The notes beneath the pieces were generated by a model. The model worked only from the letters and a program-made list of their open reading frames with translations, had not been told where the DNA came from and did not search any database. Both the position numbers and the translations under genes were made by a program. Shown here piece by piece: positions 25,576 through 34,877 of a stretch of 64,000 nt of DNA (position 1 is the stretch's first letter; each line of letters starts with the position of its first letter). The stretch is from assembly GCA_030153485.1 (NCBI GenBank), contig JAGUQX010000003.1:123567-187566 (forward strand), written 5' to 3'. This stretch comes from Oscillospiraceae bacterium (GTDB taxonomy: Bacteria; Bacillota; Clostridia; Oscillospirales; Ruminococcaceae).

Positions 25576-27411
25576 CTATAAACTATCTTTTATAAATTTT
25601 TGTAATAATTTCGCTTTATCAACAGATATCTTCGCAACTTGAGAAATTTTATCAGGAGATGCAGTTTCTATATTTTCAATTGTCTTGAAATAAATAATTA
25701 AGTTTTGTGATTTTTTTTCACCTATTCCATCAAAAGATTTAAGTATCAAATTTATATTTCTTTTTTTATCCAATTTCCTTTGATAATCTATAGAATACCT
25801 ATGAACTTCCTCTTGTATATTAGATATAAATTTAAAAACTGGTTTATCTGAAAAAATATCTATCTCTTTCCCGCCTTTAGATATGGCTTTTGTTTTATGC
25901 TTAGAATCTTTTACCATTCCAAAAACTGGAATATCTAAACCAAATTCATCCATAATACATTCTCCAATAGAAACATGTCCTCTTCCACCATCTAAAAGTA
26001 TAAGATCTGGCTTTTTTCCAAAACCGTCTTCTGTCGGATGCTCTTTTTTATATCTCTCAAATCTTCTAACCAGTGCCTCTTTCATACTACCATAGTCATC
26101 CTGTGTTTTTATATCCTTCATCGCAAATCTTCTATACCCTTTTTTATAAGGAGATCCATCCTTAAAAACAACCATACCACAAACAATATTACAATTTCCT
26201 ATATTAGATATATCATAAGCCTCTATATATATTGGAATGTTTTTTAACCCAAGTATACTTTTTAATTCCTCTAAAACTCTATTTCCTTTAAAAACCTTTC
26301 CCCTATTATAAAAAAGCAACTCTTTAGAATTTTTTATAGCCATATCTAAGAGATACTTCTTATCTCCTTTTTCAGGAACTTTTATACTAACCTTTTTTCC
26401 AGATAAATTTGATAAATATTCGGTTATAAGTTGGGTGTCTCTAAGTGCTATTTGACTTATAATTAAAGGAGGAATTTCCTTAATTTTAGAATAATATAAA
26501 GAAACCATATCCGAAATCAAATCTTCTACATTATATATATCGGAAAAAACCATTTCTTCTTTATCCGAAAGCCTTCCTTTTCTAAACTTTAGTATATTTA
26601 TACAAACATTTTCATCCATCTTATAATATCCAATTACATCCAAATCTATCTTGCTTTCTAAAACAACCTTCTGCTCTAATAAAATCTTTTTTATAGCATT
26701 TATTTTATCTCTATATTTTCCAGCCTGTTCATATTCTAAAAGATTAGAATGATCCTCCATCTTCTTTTTTAAAATAATAACAGCCTTCTCACTTCCACCT
26801 TTTATATAGTCTTTTGCCTGTAAAAAAGACTTTTTATATTCTTCTTTATCAATATTTCCCTTACATGTCCCATTACATAAATTAATATAATAATTTAAGC
26901 AGGGTCTTTCCTTTTTAAAATCCTTAGGAAAGACCCTGCTACATGTTGGCAGTTTAAATATACTGTTTGCCTGATCCACTATCTGGCTTACAGCAAAAAA
27001 GCTAGTATACGGTCCTATATATTCAAAATTTTTGTCATGATTATTCTTTTCTGAAACTATTCTAGGATAATCAACTTTAGAGTCCATCTTTATATAATAA
27101 TATCCTTTATCATCTTTTAATAAAATATTATATTTTGGTTTTTCCTGCTTTATAAGGCTACATTCTAGCACCAATGCTTCAAATTCACTATTGGTTACTA
27201 TAAAATCAAAATCAAATACATTTTCTACCATCTTTAAAACTTTAGGATCATGATTTTTTATCTGTAGAAAATAACTAGAAACTCTATTTTTAAGAATCTT
27301 CGCCTTTCCTATATATATAATTTTTCCAGATTCTTGTTTCATTATATAAACTCCTGGACAGGTTGGAAGCTTTTTAGATTTTTCTAACAATAATCCTATC
27401 TTTTTATACAT
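25576..27411 (-). CDS. uvrC: UvrABC excinuclease subunit C
   Basis: 611 residues. Makes both incisions in nucleotide excision repair with UvrB. N-terminal GIY-YIG nuclease (PGVYIMKQESGKIIYIGKAK), cysteine cluster CSRVF..RPCLNYYINLCNGTCKG, UVR domain (LLEYEQAGKYRDKINAIKKIL) that contacts UvrB, C-terminal RNase H-like endonuclease domain (EAYDISN, DLILLDGGRGHVS, SKGGKEI) and helix-hairpin-helix (KSFDGIGEKKSQNL). Start chosen as ATG 27411, 9 nt from the site AGGAGA (27421-27426); the TTG at 27417 is too close to it. It lies 31 nt after ptsH and is probably co-transcribed with it. No SOS-type box is seen upstream. Confidence 0.95.
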   Translation of the reverse strand: MYKKIGLLLEKSKKLPTCPGVYIMKQESGKIIYIGKAKILKNRVSSYFLQIKNHDPKVLKMVENVFDFDFIVTNSEFEALVLECSLIKQEKPKYNILLKDDKGYYYIKMDSKVDYPRIVSEKNNHDKNFEYIGPYTSFFAVSQIVDQANSIFKLPTCSRVFPKDFKKERPCLNYYINLCNGTCKGNIDKEEYKKSFLQAKDYIKGGSEKAVIILKKKMEDHSNLLEYEQAGKYRDKINAIKKILLEQKVVLESKIDLDVIGYYKMDENVCINILKFRKGRLSDKEEMVFSDIYNVEDLISDMVSLYYSKIKEIPPLIISQIALRDTQLITEYLSNLSGKKVSIKVPEKGDKKYLLDMAIKNSKELLFYNRGKVFKGNRVLEELKSILGLKNIPIYIEAYDISNIGNCNIVCGMVVFKDGSPYKKGYRRFAMKDIKTQDDYGSMKEALVRRFERYKKEHPTEDGFGKKPDLILLDGGRGHVSIGECIMDEFGLDIPVFGMVKDSKHKTKAISKGGKEIDIFSDKPVFKFISNIQEEVHRYSIDYQRKLDKKRNINLILKSFDGIGEKKSQNLIIYFKTIENIETASPDKISQVAKISVDKAKLLQKFIKDSL

Positions 27412-27442
27412 AAACAAAAATCTCCTAACAGTTTAAATAAAA

Positions 27443-27706
27443 TTATTCAAATAGTCCATCGTGTAGCATTTTTATTAATCCACTTATTGCCTCATTTTCG
27501 TCTGAACCATCTGCAAAAAGTTTTACCGTTGTTCCTCCAACTATTCCTAAAGACAAAACACCTAATAAACTTTTTGCATTAACTCTTCTTTCGTCCTTTT
27601 CTATCCATATAGATGACTTATATTTATTAGCTGTCTGAATAAAAAATGTTGCTGGTCTCGCATGAAGACCTATTTCATTTTTAACAACTACTTCTTTCAT
27701 ATACAT
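27443..27706 (-). CDS. ptsH: Phosphocarrier protein HPr
   Basis: 87 residues. The phosphorylatable His15 is in GLHARPA and the regulatory Ser46 in NAKSLLGV, both at their classical positions, so this is true HPr rather than the Crh type that lacks the histidine. It carries phosphate from enzyme I to sugar-specific enzyme II and, as HPr-Ser46-P, assists catabolite control. ptsI is not next to it. AGGAGG lies 8 nt before the ATG. It has its own extended -10 promoter and is followed by uvrC. Confidence 0.95.
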   Translation of the reverse strand: MYMKEVVVKNEIGLHARPATFFIQTANKYKSSIWIEKDERRVNAKSLLGVLSLGIVGGTTVKLFADGSDENEAISGLIKMLHDGLFE

Positions 27707-27746
27707 ATAAAAATCCTCCTATCTATCCTTTATTATCATGGAAATT

Positions 27747-27775
27747 ATTATAACAATTATTTAATATTTTATCAA
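27747..27775 (-). promoter_or_regulatory. Extended -10 promoter of ptsH
   Basis: On the minus strand: TTGATA (27770-27775), 17-nt spacer, TGTTATAAT (hexamer 27747-27752). The -35 box is part of a 12-bp inverted repeat at 27771-27800. Confidence 0.8.
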
Positions 27776-27800
27776 TAATATATACATCTATATTATTGAT
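27771..27800. repeat. Inverted repeat at the trmD stop and ptsH promoter
   Basis: Arms 27771-27782 (ATCAATAATATA) and 27789-27800 are perfect 12-bp complements around 6 nt. The repeat contains the trmD stop codon (27793-27795) and overlaps the ptsH -35 box. It may end the trmD transcript, act as an operator, or both; no T-run follows. Confidence 0.55.
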
Positions 27801-28506
27801 TATCCCCATCTTTATTTAAAATATATTTATTATATAAATCTAATCTTTTTTCTTTTGTTTGATTTATAGAATTTTCTTTTTTATATTCCTCTATATTCTT
27901 AAAATGTCCAGAAATTAAAACCTCTGGAACTTCTACACCTCTCCAATTTCTAGGTCTAGTATACTGATTATATTCTAACAAGCCATTATAATGACTTTCA
28001 TCCTCAAAACAAACCCGCTCAGATAAAACTCCATTACATAGCCTCGATATAGTGTCTATTAAAACTAACGCGCCCAATTCTCCACCTGTCATAACATAAT
28101 CCCCAATAGAAACCTCTTGATCAACAATTTTATCAATAATTCTTTGATCTATCCCCTCATAATGCCCACATATTATAAATATTTCTCTTTTTTTTGAAAG
28201 TTCTTTACAATATTCTTGGTTCAATTTTTTACCTCTTGGTGACATATTAATTACATAAGGCATCTTTTCCACACTATCTTCCATCATGGCTAAATAGCAT
28301 TTATAGACGGGTTCTGCTTGTATAAGCATCCCTTTTCCTCCTCCAAAAGGATAATCATCAACTCTTTTATGCTTGTCCTCCGTATAGTCTCTTATATTAT
28401 AACATTTTATTTCTATATGACCTTTTTCTTTCGCTCTACCTATTATACTTTTATTTACATAACCCTCACATATTTCTGGAAAAAGAGTCCCAACCTTAAA
28501 TATCAT
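27793..28506 (-). CDS. trmD: tRNA (guanine-N1-)-methyltransferase
   Basis: 237 residues. Methylates G37 of tRNAs using S-adenosylmethionine, preventing frameshifts. SPOUT-family trefoil knot: VDDYPFGGGKGMLIQAEPV, IICGHYEGIDQRIID and SIGDYVMTGGELGALVLIDTISRL; the C-terminal part has the YTRPRNWRGVEVPEVLISGHF signature. Its first four bases overlap the rimM stop (ATGA type), the usual arrangement for coupled genes. Last gene of the minus-strand ylxM-ffh-rpsP-khpA-rimM-trmD series. Confidence 0.96.
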   Translation of the reverse strand: MIFKVGTLFPEICEGYVNKSIIGRAKEKGHIEIKCYNIRDYTEDKHKRVDDYPFGGGKGMLIQAEPVYKCYLAMMEDSVEKMPYVINMSPRGKKLNQEYCKELSKKREIFIICGHYEGIDQRIIDKIVDQEVSIGDYVMTGGELGALVLIDTISRLCNGVLSERVCFEDESHYNGLLEYNQYTRPRNWRGVEVPEVLISGHFKNIEEYKKENSINQTKEKRLDLYNKYILNKDGDNQ

Positions 28507-29009
28507 ATATCAAATAACCCTTCTAACGGCTTTATTATAACTTTTTTTTCAACAATATTTATATCAATTATAACCTTTTCTATAACAGGTATTAAATATT
28601 CTCTCCCATTTCCCTTAGAAATATAAACATCATTAGCTCCTGTTTGTATTATATCCACAATCTCCCCATAACTTTCTTCACTATCCACATCAAAAACTTC
28701 ACAGCCTACAACATCTTTGACAAAATATCTACCCTCTTCTAGGTTAATATCTTGCTTATCTATATATATTTTTTCCCCTATAAACTTTTCCGATTCTTCT
28801 CTTCTAGATACCCCTTTAAACTTAGCAACTGCTGTATTTCTATTCTCCCTTATAGTTTCAACTAATATTTTTTCTTTTGATTTTCCTAGATAAAATTCAT
28901 CAAATTCCTGAATAAAATCATACCCATCACACATATATAATATTTTCAGCTCTCCTTTTATCCCATGATGACCAACTAATTTTCCAACTTCTAAATATTC
29001 TTTGTTCAT
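28503..29009 (-). CDS. rimM: 16S rRNA processing protein RimM
   Basis: 168 residues. Helps maturation of the 30S head, binding ribosomal protein S19. N-terminal RimM beta barrel (YLEVGKLVGHHGIKGELKIL) and C-terminal PRC-barrel (GRYFVKDVVGCEVF, GANDVYISKGNGREYLIPVIEKVI). GGGGGAAG precedes the ATG. It overlaps trmD by 4 nt, and a long hairpin (29031-29079) stands between it and khpA. Confidence 0.94.
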   Translation of the reverse strand: MNKEYLEVGKLVGHHGIKGELKILYMCDGYDFIQEFDEFYLGKSKEKILVETIRENRNTAVAKFKGVSRREESEKFIGEKIYIDKQDINLEEGRYFVKDVVGCEVFDVDSEESYGEIVDIIQTGANDVYISKGNGREYLIPVIEKVIIDINIVEKKVIIKPLEGLFDI

Positions 29010-29030
29010 ACATCTTCCCCCTTTACTTTT

Positions 29031-29079
29031 AGATAATAAATTTAGGGAAAGCTAAACGCCTTCCCTAAATTTATTATCT
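29031..29079 (-). terminator. 19-bp hairpin between khpA and rimM
   Basis: Perfect inverted repeat, 29031-29049 with 29061-29079, and an 11-nt loop. It begins 14 nt after the khpA stop and ends 22 nt before the rimM start. No run of T follows on the minus strand, so it may be a partial terminator or an mRNA-processing or stabilising hairpin that sets different levels for ffh-rpsP-khpA and rimM-trmD. Confidence 0.6.
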
Positions 29080-29092
29080 ATTATTTATATGT

Positions 29093-29326
29093 CTAGTCTA
29101 TTTCAACTAAAATTTTCTCGCCAACTCTGCTAGCTGCCGCTCTCATAACTATTCTTATAGCTTTAGCAATACGTCCTTGCTTTCCTATAACTCTACCTTT
29201 ATCCTCTTGACCAACACTTAGATGATATATAACAACACCATCTTCATTTGGCTCATCAACTAAAACAGTTACAGAACTTTTGTCTTCTACTAGTCCTTGA
29301 GCTATTTGAATTAATAATTCTTTCAT
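29093..29326 (-). CDS. khpA: KH-domain RNA-binding protein KhpA
   Basis: 77 residues: a single KH domain with the GxxG loop in VIGKQGRIAKAIRIVMRAAA. KhpA acts with KhpB (Jag) as a global RNA chaperone in Firmicutes and affects cell size and division in some. Position directly after rpsP is standard. GAGGT lies before the ATG. Confidence 0.93.
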   Translation of the reverse strand: MKELLIQIAQGLVEDKSSVTVLVDEPNEDGVVIYHLSVGQEDKGRVIGKQGRIAKAIRIVMRAAASRVGEKILVEID

Positions 29327-29352
29327 AAATACAACCTCTTTTATTTTAAAAA

Positions 29353-29595
29353 TTATATAACATTGTTGTCTTTAAGTAATTTTTTCACTATATCTGTTGG
29401 TTGTGCTCCTGTGGATATCCATTTTCTAGTTTCATCTGCATCAACTTTAACCACAGATGGACTTTTAGTTGGATCATAATATCCTAGTTCTTTTATACAT
29501 CTACCATCTCTAGGAGATCTTGAATCAGCCACAACTATTCTATAAAAAGGAGCTTTTTTTGCACCCATTCTTCTTAATCTAATTTTTACAGCCAT
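29353..29595 (-). CDS. rpsP: 30S ribosomal protein bS16
   Basis: 80 residues; N-terminal [22 protein letters not shown] and the [14 protein letters not shown] segment are diagnostic. GAGGTG precedes the ATG. It lies 26 nt upstream of khpA and 76 nt after ffh. In this operon it is the most strongly expressed product expected. Confidence 0.97.
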   Translation of the reverse strand: MAVKIRLRRMGAKKAPFYRIVVADSRSPRDGRCIKELGYYDPTKSPSVVKVDADETRKWISTGAQPTDIVKKLLKDNNVI

Positions 29596-29671
29596 ATTAT
29601 TTTCACCTCTTTCATATTATTGATATATATATTACACCTTGAATCCATCCAAGAGTATAAGCTAAATAATT

Positions 29672-31009
29672 TTATCTAGGAAGTTTCATCTTTTTATTGC
29701 CTTTAAGTTTTTTTCCAAATCCAGAACCAGAAAGCTTTTTCATCATCTTTTGCATCTGTTCAAACTGTTTTAAAAGCCTATTAACATCCTCTATCTTCAT
29801 TCCACAACCTTTAGATATACGAACCTTTCTATTATGATTTATTACAGAAGGCTTTTCTCGTTCATAAGGAGTCATAGAAGTTATAATCGCTTCTACTCTA
29901 GTTATCTGCTTTTCATCTATATCTTCATCTTTTATCTTTCCAGAAATTCCCGGTAGCATAGATAAAACTTGCTTGATAGATCCCATTCCTTGAATATGTT
30001 TCATCTGCATTAAAAGATCATTTAAATCAAATTTATTTTCTTTAAATTTTTTTGTGATCCTCTCAGCCTCTACATCATCTACATTATTTTGGGCTTTTTC
30101 TATAAGAGTTAAAACATCTCCCATACCTAAAATACGGGAAGACATCCTATCAGGATAAAATTCTTCAAGATCATCAATCTTTTCGCCTATTCCAACAAAT
30201 TTTATAGGTTTCCCTGTAACAGCTCGGATAGAAAGAGCTGCTCCACCTCTTGTATCTCCGTCCAGCTTAGTGAGGATAACCCCATTAATCTCTAAAGATT
30301 CGTTAAAGCTTTGAGCAACATTAACGGCATCCTGACCAGTCATTGCATCTACTACAAATAAAATTTCTGTAGGGTTTACAGCCTGTTTGATATCCTTAAG
30401 CTCCTGCATAAGCGTTTCATCTACATGAAGTCGCCCAGCAGTATCTAATATAATAACATCAAACCCATGATCTTTTCCATGCTTTAAAGACTCTTTTGCT
30501 ATTTCTATAGGAGAAATCTGTCCTTTTTCAAAAAAATGAACTCCTGCAAGCTCCGAAACAATTCTAAGCTGCTCTATAGCGGCAGGTCGATAGATATCAC
30601 AAGCAACAACCAACGGTCTATGTCCCATAGATTTAAACTTTTTTGCCAATTTTCCCGTATGAGTTGTTTTTCCACTCCCTTGTAATCCACACATCATAAT
30701 TATACAAGGTGGTTTTGATGGAAAATTTATCTTTTCAGCTTCTGATCCCATTAGCGCGCTAAGCTCATCATCAACTATCTTTATAACTTGTTGCGCTGGA
30801 GTTAGACTTTTTAGAACATCTTCCCCAACTGATTTATCTGTAACGGCTTTTATAAAATCTTTTACAACTTTATAATTAACATCAGCTTCCAATAAAGAAA
30901 GTTTAACCTCTCTCATAGCGTCTTTAACATCAGATTCTTTTAATCTTCCACGAAGTCTAAGTTTTTTAAAGGTTGCCGACAACCTTTCTGAAAGACTTTC
31001 AAATGCCAT
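29672..31009 (-). CDS. ffh: Signal recognition particle GTPase Ffh
   Basis: 445 residues. Binds signal sequences on nascent chains and 4.5S/scRNA, docking with FtsY at the membrane. N domain, then G domain with P-loop [34 protein letters not shown] and GxGEKxDDLE; then the M domain ([47 protein letters not shown]) ending in a lysine-rich tail. ATG 31009 is preferred over the start at 31030 since AAGGAGGTGG lies between them. Follows ylxM by 25 nt. Confidence 0.96.
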   Translation of the reverse strand: MAFESLSERLSATFKKLRLRGRLKESDVKDAMREVKLSLLEADVNYKVVKDFIKAVTDKSVGEDVLKSLTPAQQVIKIVDDELSALMGSEAEKINFPSKPPCIIMMCGLQGSGKTTHTGKLAKKFKSMGHRPLVVACDIYRPAAIEQLRIVSELAGVHFFEKGQISPIEIAKESLKHGKDHGFDVIILDTAGRLHVDETLMQELKDIKQAVNPTEILFVVDAMTGQDAVNVAQSFNESLEINGVILTKLDGDTRGGAALSIRAVTGKPIKFVGIGEKIDDLEEFYPDRMSSRILGMGDVLTLIEKAQNNVDDVEAERITKKFKENKFDLNDLLMQMKHIQGMGSIKQVLSMLPGISGKIKDEDIDEKQITRVEAIITSMTPYEREKPSVINHNRKVRISKGCGMKIEDVNRLLKQFEQMQKMMKKLSGSGFGKKLKGNKKMKLPR

Positions 31010-31034
31010 TAAAACCACCTCCTTTTTCATCTCT

Positions 31035-31388
31035 TTAAATAATATCTGTTATATACCTATCTATAATATTTTTTATTTCTAATATTTTTTTTAAATAGAT
31101 AGTATTTAAAGAAATTTCATTTTGCAAACTATTTTCATCCAAATCTTTTATACATCCTTGTAAAGAATTTAAAAAAGATACAAGATTTAATTTATCTTCA
31201 AATTTTAAAAGAGCCATCTCAGACCTCTTAATATTATCACTGATACCTTGTCTTGTGATTCCTTCATTTTGAGAAATTTCAGAAAAAGATAAATCACCAT
31301 TATAATAATTTTCTAATATATCTCTCTGTTTTTCTTTAAGTAGACAACCATATATATCAAAAAAAGGAACCATATCTAATTTATTCAA
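31035..31388 (-). CDS. ylxM: YlxM-type helix-turn-helix protein
   Basis: 117 residues, UPF0122 family. DIYGCLLKEKQRDILENYYNGDLSFSEISQNEGITRQGISDNIKRSEMALL is a sigma-region-4-like helix-turn-helix. It precedes ffh in nearly all Firmicutes and, in streptococci, the homologue modulates the SRP pathway. TTG 31388 is used as start with a weak AGGTTGATG site upstream; ATG 31373 has no visible site. It opens the operon and has a perfect-consensus promoter. Confidence 0.9.
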   Translation of the reverse strand: MNKLDMVPFFDIYGCLLKEKQRDILENYYNGDLSFSEISQNEGITRQGISDNIKRSEMALLKFEDKLNLVSFLNSLQGCIKDLDENSLQNEISLNTIYLKKILEIKNIIDRYITDII

Positions 31389-31426
31389 TATATCATCAAC
31401 CTATAAAAACGTTCTTTTGTTTTGTA

Positions 31427-31455
31427 ATTATACTAAATACACACTTTTTTGTCAA
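31427..31455 (-). promoter_or_regulatory. Consensus sigma-A promoter of the ylxM-ffh-rpsP operon
   Basis: On the minus strand: TTGACA (31450-31455), 17-nt spacer, TATAAT (31427-31432). It lies 11 nt past the spoIIE stop codon; no terminator for spoIIE is apparent. Confidence 0.88.
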
Positions 31456-31465
31456 GTTTTTATCT

Positions 31466-33820
31466 TTACACAACATTAAATGAATGATTTAACTTTCCAA
31501 ATTTTGCCACCATTACAGTTATATCATCCTCATCATTCTTATGTAATCTTCTTTTTGCCTCTCTAGATATAACACTACATATCTCTTCTGCTGTTTGTTT
31601 TTTATATAATTTTAATTCCATCTCTATCCATTCTACCCCTGTTGATAAAACTCCATCAGAAACCATAACCAAGATGCTATTATTATCTATACTAGAATTT
31701 TGGCTATCAAAGGTTGCTCCATTTAGTATCCCAATTGGTAAAGAGTTTCCCCCAAACTTTAAAACTCTTCCACCTTTATATAAAAATGATGTGCACCCAC
31801 CAGCCTTGTTAAATTTAACTTTCCCTGTATAAAGATCTATGGTGGTTATATCTAATGTAGCCAAGGATTCTTCTTTAGATTTTATTAAAAGAGATGAATT
31901 TATCAATTTTATAGCTGTGCTAAAACCAAATCCCGCTTTTATCAATTTAAGTATTAAAGAACATGTCATCATACTGTCAATTGCTGCTTTTTTTCCGCTA
32001 CCCATTCCATCGCTTAATATAAGATTTGCACAACCTCTGCTATCTACAAAAAATTCATAACTATCTCCACAAATGTTAGTTTTATCTATCGCATACTGCT
32101 TACTACAAAAATCTATAGAATAGTTCGCCTTCTCAAAAAAACTCATCTTACTATTATCTTTAAGTCTTATTACCGATGGAATTTCTAAATCCCTCACTAA
32201 GCTATCTGAAAGTTCTTCTGTTATTATCTTTAAATCCCCTATATAACTATTTGATAGATATACATCCACAGATATTCTTCCATATTTATCAAATAAAACA
32301 GATATATCACTAGTTTGATACCCTTTGTTTTCAAATAATTTCCTAACCTTTTCTTGCTTTTCGTAATCAACCCTTGTAATATCAGAAATTTCATCACTTA
32401 TATCAAAAAGCATGTTAGACATAGCGTCAAACTGTTCCATCGCTACATATCTCATCTCTTCAGAATTTTTGCTAGATATCTGCTTTGATATCTGATTATC
32501 ATAAAAAAGATTTATAACAGAAACTAATAATTCTAATCTTCTGCATTTTTGCTGGAAATATAATGGAAGATCAAATTTTGTTATCTCTTTTTTCACCTTT
32601 ATACACTCTATAGTTTTATCTAAAGCATTTATAGTTTCATTATAATTTTTATCCCAACACTGCATGTTATAAACACAACTTTTACAAACTTTATTTGCCG
32701 TTTCATGAAATATATTGCTAATATTTTGTGTATTTAATCCATCTATTTTTTTTGAAACACTCTCTACAGATAACTGTAAATCTGATATAGTGTTAGACGC
32801 AAATTTTAATTTAGAACTTATGCTATTATTTGCATTAATTATTCCTGTATAATTTTTATCCGTATTACTTATAGATATAAACTCAAATACTTTTTCGGGA
32901 ATCATTAAAAATATAATACTAGATAAAAATATATCTACAACATCAGAAAAAATAGACATATCATTAGATAATAGTATAAAAGCTACAGAATTTACAATCA
33001 TAAATACAGAAACCATCAAAAATTTTCCTAGCTTATTAAATACGGACGACAAAAACCCCGCTACTACAAATCCACTAGCTAGATATATTAAATTTGGATT
33101 GTATAAAGTTATAGCCATAGCAACAACTATCCCAGAAATAGAAGCACCTACTACACCATATTTATATGCCATAGTAAGGATTGCTAGAATTCCAATTATA
33201 TTCCCTAAGCTCATAAACAAAAAACCTATACCTGTTGTAGATAATATAAATAATCCAAATAATATCATAAAACTACACTTTTCAAATATATTTAAATCTC
33301 CTAAAAATTTTCCTTTGCTAATACAATTAAAACAGATAAATGTAAAATATGTCATAGAACCAACTAAAAGACTTTGTGATACCACAAATAATATCCCTGA
33401 AAAATTGATACCAATAATAATTAGATTTAAAGCTTCTATTAAAAATGTTATACCGACACTTAAGAAAGAAACTCCTATAATATTATATTTCAAAAGTTTT
33501 GATTTAATAAATAGGTGTTTTGCAACTATTATTAAAAACATGCAGAATATACTCGAAATATTAGATAATATACCTCCAAAAAAAACATAACCTACAAGAC
33601 TTCCTAAAAAAGATATGTATGATAGATTTACAGGCAACGCAGATGTAACCGCAACATTAAATGGTGCCATAATCCCTAAAACTCTTGCGTTGGAAAATAT
33701 AAATGACAAAACAAAAACTACAATCTGATTCATTATTTGAAAAACGAAACTTTTATCGCCTAACTTCCAACTAATCTTTGAAACTTCTAAACTTTTTGTC
33801 TTCAAAATAAACACCGCCAT
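31466..33820 (-). CDS. spoIIE: Stage II sporulation phosphatase SpoIIE
   Basis: 784 residues. Membrane PP2C-type phosphatase that dephosphorylates SpoIIAA in the forespore and links sigma-F activation to the polar septum. About ten membrane helices fill residues ~25-310, then a cytoplasmic linker with cysteines (CKSCVYNMQCW) and coiled-coil character, and the PP2C domain from ~560: CGDSYEFFVD, LILSDGMGSGKKAAIDS, LATLDITTIDLYTGKVKFNKAGGCTSFLYK and LVMVSDGV supply the metal-binding aspartates. Its substrate is encoded at 6276-6587, 25 kb away. The ATG at 33820 has only a distant GGAAG. No convincing Spo0A box was found. Confidence 0.93.
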   Translation of the reverse strand: MAVFILKTKSLEVSKISWKLGDKSFVFQIMNQIVVFVLSFIFSNARVLGIMAPFNVAVTSALPVNLSYISFLGSLVGYVFFGGILSNISSIFCMFLIIVAKHLFIKSKLLKYNIIGVSFLSVGITFLIEALNLIIIGINFSGILFVVSQSLLVGSMTYFTFICFNCISKGKFLGDLNIFEKCSFMILFGLFILSTTGIGFLFMSLGNIIGILAILTMAYKYGVVGASISGIVVAMAITLYNPNLIYLASGFVVAGFLSSVFNKLGKFLMVSVFMIVNSVAFILLSNDMSIFSDVVDIFLSSIIFLMIPEKVFEFISISNTDKNYTGIINANNSISSKLKFASNTISDLQLSVESVSKKIDGLNTQNISNIFHETANKVCKSCVYNMQCWDKNYNETINALDKTIECIKVKKEITKFDLPLYFQQKCRRLELLVSVINLFYDNQISKQISSKNSEEMRYVAMEQFDAMSNMLFDISDEISDITRVDYEKQEKVRKLFENKGYQTSDISVLFDKYGRISVDVYLSNSYIGDLKIITEELSDSLVRDLEIPSVIRLKDNSKMSFFEKANYSIDFCSKQYAIDKTNICGDSYEFFVDSRGCANLILSDGMGSGKKAAIDSMMTCSLILKLIKAGFGFSTAIKLINSSLLIKSKEESLATLDITTIDLYTGKVKFNKAGGCTSFLYKGGRVLKFGGNSLPIGILNGATFDSQNSSIDNNSILVMVSDGVLSTGVEWIEMELKLYKKQTAEEICSVISREAKRRLHKNDEDDITVMVAKFGKLNHSFNVV

Positions 33821-33907
33821 CCATTATTTTTAACTTCCAAAATTCCCAATTTATTCCATTTGATAATAGATATTATATTTTGGTTAGCTAAAAAAAAATG
33901 TCGGAAT

Positions 33908-34855
33908 TTAATTATCTAATATTATTTTTATATTATCTACAAATTGTGTAACCTCTTTTAGATCTACTGTGTCCGTCCCTTCTATCGTTACCGCTATTGT
34001 TCCACAAGATGCACCAAATTTTATGCAATCTTCTATACTTTTTCCATTTACATAATAATGTATAAATCCCGCTAATACGCTATCTCCCGCCCCTATTGTA
34101 GATTTAACAGCGATGTCTGGAACAGAAATATCCAACAACTTATTCGTCTTCCCATTATAATATACTAATCCTTCATCTCCAAAACTGACTATAACATTTT
34201 CCACAAATCCATCAAATTTATACAGATTTTTTAATAAATCTTTTTTTCCATCAACCTTGTTACCTAACATTTTTTCTATTTCCAGATGATTTGGTTTTAT
34301 TATAAATGGGGATATTTCTTTTATATCTTCTAATGAAAATATATCATTATCTATAACTATTAGATTATTCTGATCTTTAAAACTAATTATAAAGTTTTTA
34401 TATTCTATTGGTGTTAAATTTGGTGGCATACTTCCACAAAACATCAAAATATTTTTCTTATCCAAAACTATATGACTATTAATAACATCTTTGATATTTT
34501 GATAAATATCCGAACCAACTTCACAACCTTTTCGATTTATCTTTAACATTTTATTATCTTTTAAAACTATAGAAACATTCTCTCTAACGCTTCCTTCAAC
34601 CAAAAAAAACTCATAACTAATTTTATCTTTTTCTAAAAGTTTTTTAAATCCGTCAAAATTATCCTTTCCTGCAACTCCTATAATTTTATTTTCTGTTTTA
34701 AAAGATGATAAAACCTTAGAAACATTTATAGATTTTCCCCCTGTATAAACCTTTTCTTTTATAGGCTTTACAGGTTCTTCAAAATCTATATCATCAATCC
34801 ACATAGTAACATCTATAGACGGATTTAGTGATATCCCTATTATATTAAAATCCAT
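33908..34855 (-). CDS. PfkB-family sugar (fructose-1-phosphate type) kinase
   Basis: 315 residues. N-terminal NPSIDVT and the KVYTGGKSINVSKVL signature are those of the 1-phosphofructokinase/tagatose-6-phosphate kinase branch (LacC/FruK). The C-terminal signature KSTIGAGDSVLAGFIHYYV gives the anion hole and catalytic Asp (GAGDS). Substrate cannot be fixed from sequence; fructose 1-phosphate is most likely. No PTS permease or repressor lies beside it, so the usual fru operon context is missing. ATG 34855, after GGAAAG, is preferred over the longer frame that overlaps cysS. It follows cysS by 22 nt. Confidence 0.85.
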   Translation of the reverse strand: MDFNIIGISLNPSIDVTMWIDDIDFEEPVKPIKEKVYTGGKSINVSKVLSSFKTENKIIGVAGKDNFDGFKKLLEKDKISYEFFLVEGSVRENVSIVLKDNKMLKINRKGCEVGSDIYQNIKDVINSHIVLDKKNILMFCGSMPPNLTPIEYKNFIISFKDQNNLIVIDNDIFSLEDIKEISPFIIKPNHLEIEKMLGNKVDGKKDLLKNLYKFDGFVENVIVSFGDEGLVYYNGKTNKLLDISVPDIAVKSTIGAGDSVLAGFIHYYVNGKSIEDCIKFGASCGTIAVTIEGTDTVDLKEVTQFVDNIKIILDN

Positions 34856-34877
34856 AAATCTTTCCTTTCGTATAAAA

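Noticed and set aside
33899-33906. TGTCGGAA near spoIIE as a possible Spo0A box
   Set aside because: One base off the 0A box and positioned at the pfkB-type gene stop; not convincing without conservation.
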